Assembly (NCBI GenBank): GCA_017508505.1
Contig: JAFVYT010000164.1
Location: 1 to 6,460, forward strand
DNA from: Clostridia bacterium
GTDB lineage: Bacteria > Bacillota_A > Clostridia > Oscillospirales > SIG627
DNA length: 6,460 bases
Direction of reading: 5' to 3'
Shown here: positions 5,413 through 6,460 of the stretch, in pieces
Numbering within the stretch: the first letter of the stretch is position 1
Layout of the letters: each line of letters starts with the position of its first letter
Notes under the pieces: model-generated
The model's input: the letters and a program-made list of their open reading frames with translations, nothing else
What the model was told of the DNA's origin: nothing
Databases searched by the model: none
Position numbers and translations under genes: made by a program

Positions 5413-6460
5413 ATGGGCGTATTTTCTAAAATCTTCGGAACCTATTCCGACCGTGCCATCAAAAAGCTGTCCGCCATCGTTGACAGGATTGAGGCCAAGG
5501 CCGATACATATAAGGCAATGACCGACGCAGAGCTGAAGGGGATGACCGCACGTCTCAAGGACCGCCTTGCGGCGGGGGAGACCACCGACGACATCCTTCC
5601 CGATGCCTTTGCCGTTGTCAGGGAGGCGGGCGAGCGTGTGCTCGGCACCCGCCATTACAGAGTTCAGCTCATTGGCGGCATCGTGCTCCATCAGGGCCGC
5701 ATCGCCGAAATGAAGACGGGTGAGGGTAAGACCCTGATGGCGACCCTTCCCGCGTACCTCAACGCCCTGACGGGCAACGGGGTTCACATCGTCACCGTCA
5801 ACGACTATCTGGCCAAGCGTGACTCCGAGTGGATGGGGAAGATCTACAACTTCCTCGGGCTTACCGTCGGCCTCGTGGTGCACGGTCAGACCAAGGAGGA
5901 AAAGCGCGCCGCCTATCTTGCGGATATCACCTACGGCACCAATAACGAATACGGCTTCGACTACCTCCGTGATAATATGGTCATCTATAAGGAGCAAATG
6001 GTTCAGCGCGGCCACGCTTTTGCCATCGTGGACGAGGTGGACAGCATCCTCATCGACGAGGCCCGTACGCCTCTGATCATCTCCGGCGAGGGAGATACCT
6101 CCTCCGTGCTCTACACTCAGGCGGATGCCTTTGCCCGTCCCCTGAAGGCGTATAAGATCAAGGAGACCGACACCAAGGAGCTCTACGAGGACGTGGATGC
6201 GGACTACATCATCGACGAGAAGGGGAAAAACGTCTCCCTGACCCGTCGCGGCATTCAGAAGGCAGAGCGCGCCTTCGGCATCGAGAATCTCTCCGACCCC
6301 GAGAACGCCACCCTTTACCACCACATCAATCAGGCCATCAAGGCCTACGGCACCATGCATCGGGATGAGGACTACGTCATCAAGGACGGTCAGGTCATCA
6401 TCGTGGATTCCTTCACGGGAAGAATGATGTTCGGCCGCCGCTATTCCGACGGTCTGCATC
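5413..6460 (+). CDS. secA: Preprotein translocase ATPase SecA (N-terminal part, cut by window end)
   Basis: SecA is the cytoplasmic motor that uses ATP to push unfolded preproteins through the SecYEG channel. The frame runs open from the ATG at 5413 off the window, giving 349 residues of a protein usually 800-950 long. Seen in order: the N-terminal MGVFSKIFG, the HYRVQLIGG region, Walker A at 101-107 (KTGEGKT), [19 protein letters not shown] (180-188), Walker B DEVDS (207-211) and the [12 protein letters not shown] hallmark beginning at residue 214. After these come the preprotein cross-linking domain and the [16 protein letters not shown] segment, which leads back into the first nucleotide-binding domain. 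All expected catalytic motifs in this part are intact. GGGG (5404-5407) lies 5 nt before the ATG. It is likely driven by the tandem promoters at 5332-5371. No SecM-like arrest peptide gene precedes it. Confidence 0.97.
   Translation, partial: MGVFSKIFGTYSDRAIKKLSAIVDRIEAKADTYKAMTDAELKGMTARLKDRLAAGETTDDILPDAFAVVREAGERVLGTRHYRVQLIGGIVLHQGRIAEMKTGEGKTLMATLPAYLNALTGNGVHIVTVNDYLAKRDSEWMGKIYNFLGLTVGLVVHGQTKEEKRAAYLADITYGTNNEYGFDYLRDNMVIYKEQMVQRGHAFAIVDEVDSILIDEARTPLIISGEGDTSSVLYTQADAFARPLKAYKIKETDTKELYEDVDADYIIDEKGKNVSLTRRGIQKAERAFGIENLSDPENATLYHHINQAIKAYGTMHRDEDYVIKDGQVIIVDSFTGRMMFGRRYSDGLH

Noticed and set aside
5368..6459. 363-codon minus-strand frame at the right end
   Set aside because: The opposite strand encodes unmistakable SecA with Walker A and B motifs; this frame is its shadow.

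Overview
The window looks like chromosomal DNA from a spore-forming Clostridia-type Firmicute. The evidence is a YunB-family sporulation protein, strong AGGAGG-type ribosome binding sites, TTGACA/TATAAT-type promoters, U-tract terminators and lipoprotein signal peptides. Coding regions are moderately GC-rich and intergenic gaps are AT-rich, which would suit an Oscillospirales- or Christensenellales-like gut bacterium; that placement is inference.

Layout from left to right. Positions 1-268 hold no convincing gene, only small hairpins, a possible terminator and a promoter. Gene 1 (269-1339, +) is a cytoplasmic right-handed beta-helix protein related to glycoside hydrolase family 28. It converges on gene 2 (1402-2724, -) across a shared bidirectional terminator. 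Genes 2 and 3 (2909-4231, -) are paralogous 440-residue lipoproteins. Each has its own promoter, and the terminator of gene 3 lies between them. Both carry a YGGIPY...CSG...GHVRM pattern that suggests a divergent NlpC/P60-like (papain-fold) domain. Their first halves are nearly identical in DNA, and their second halves have diverged strongly.

Gene 4 (4399-5175, -) is yunB. Its 5' end overlaps, antisense, a small plus-strand membrane-protein ORF (5075-5335). Two tandem overlapping promoters follow, then the start of secA (5413 to the window end, +), which is cut by the window edge.

The genes do not form one pathway. SecA drives protein export through SecYEG and would serve secretion of the two lipoproteins as it does all Sec substrates. 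YunB acts in sporulation. The lipoprotein pair is the least-known part: two surface-anchored, possibly cell-wall-acting proteins that share a conserved N-terminal half and have different C-terminal halves.
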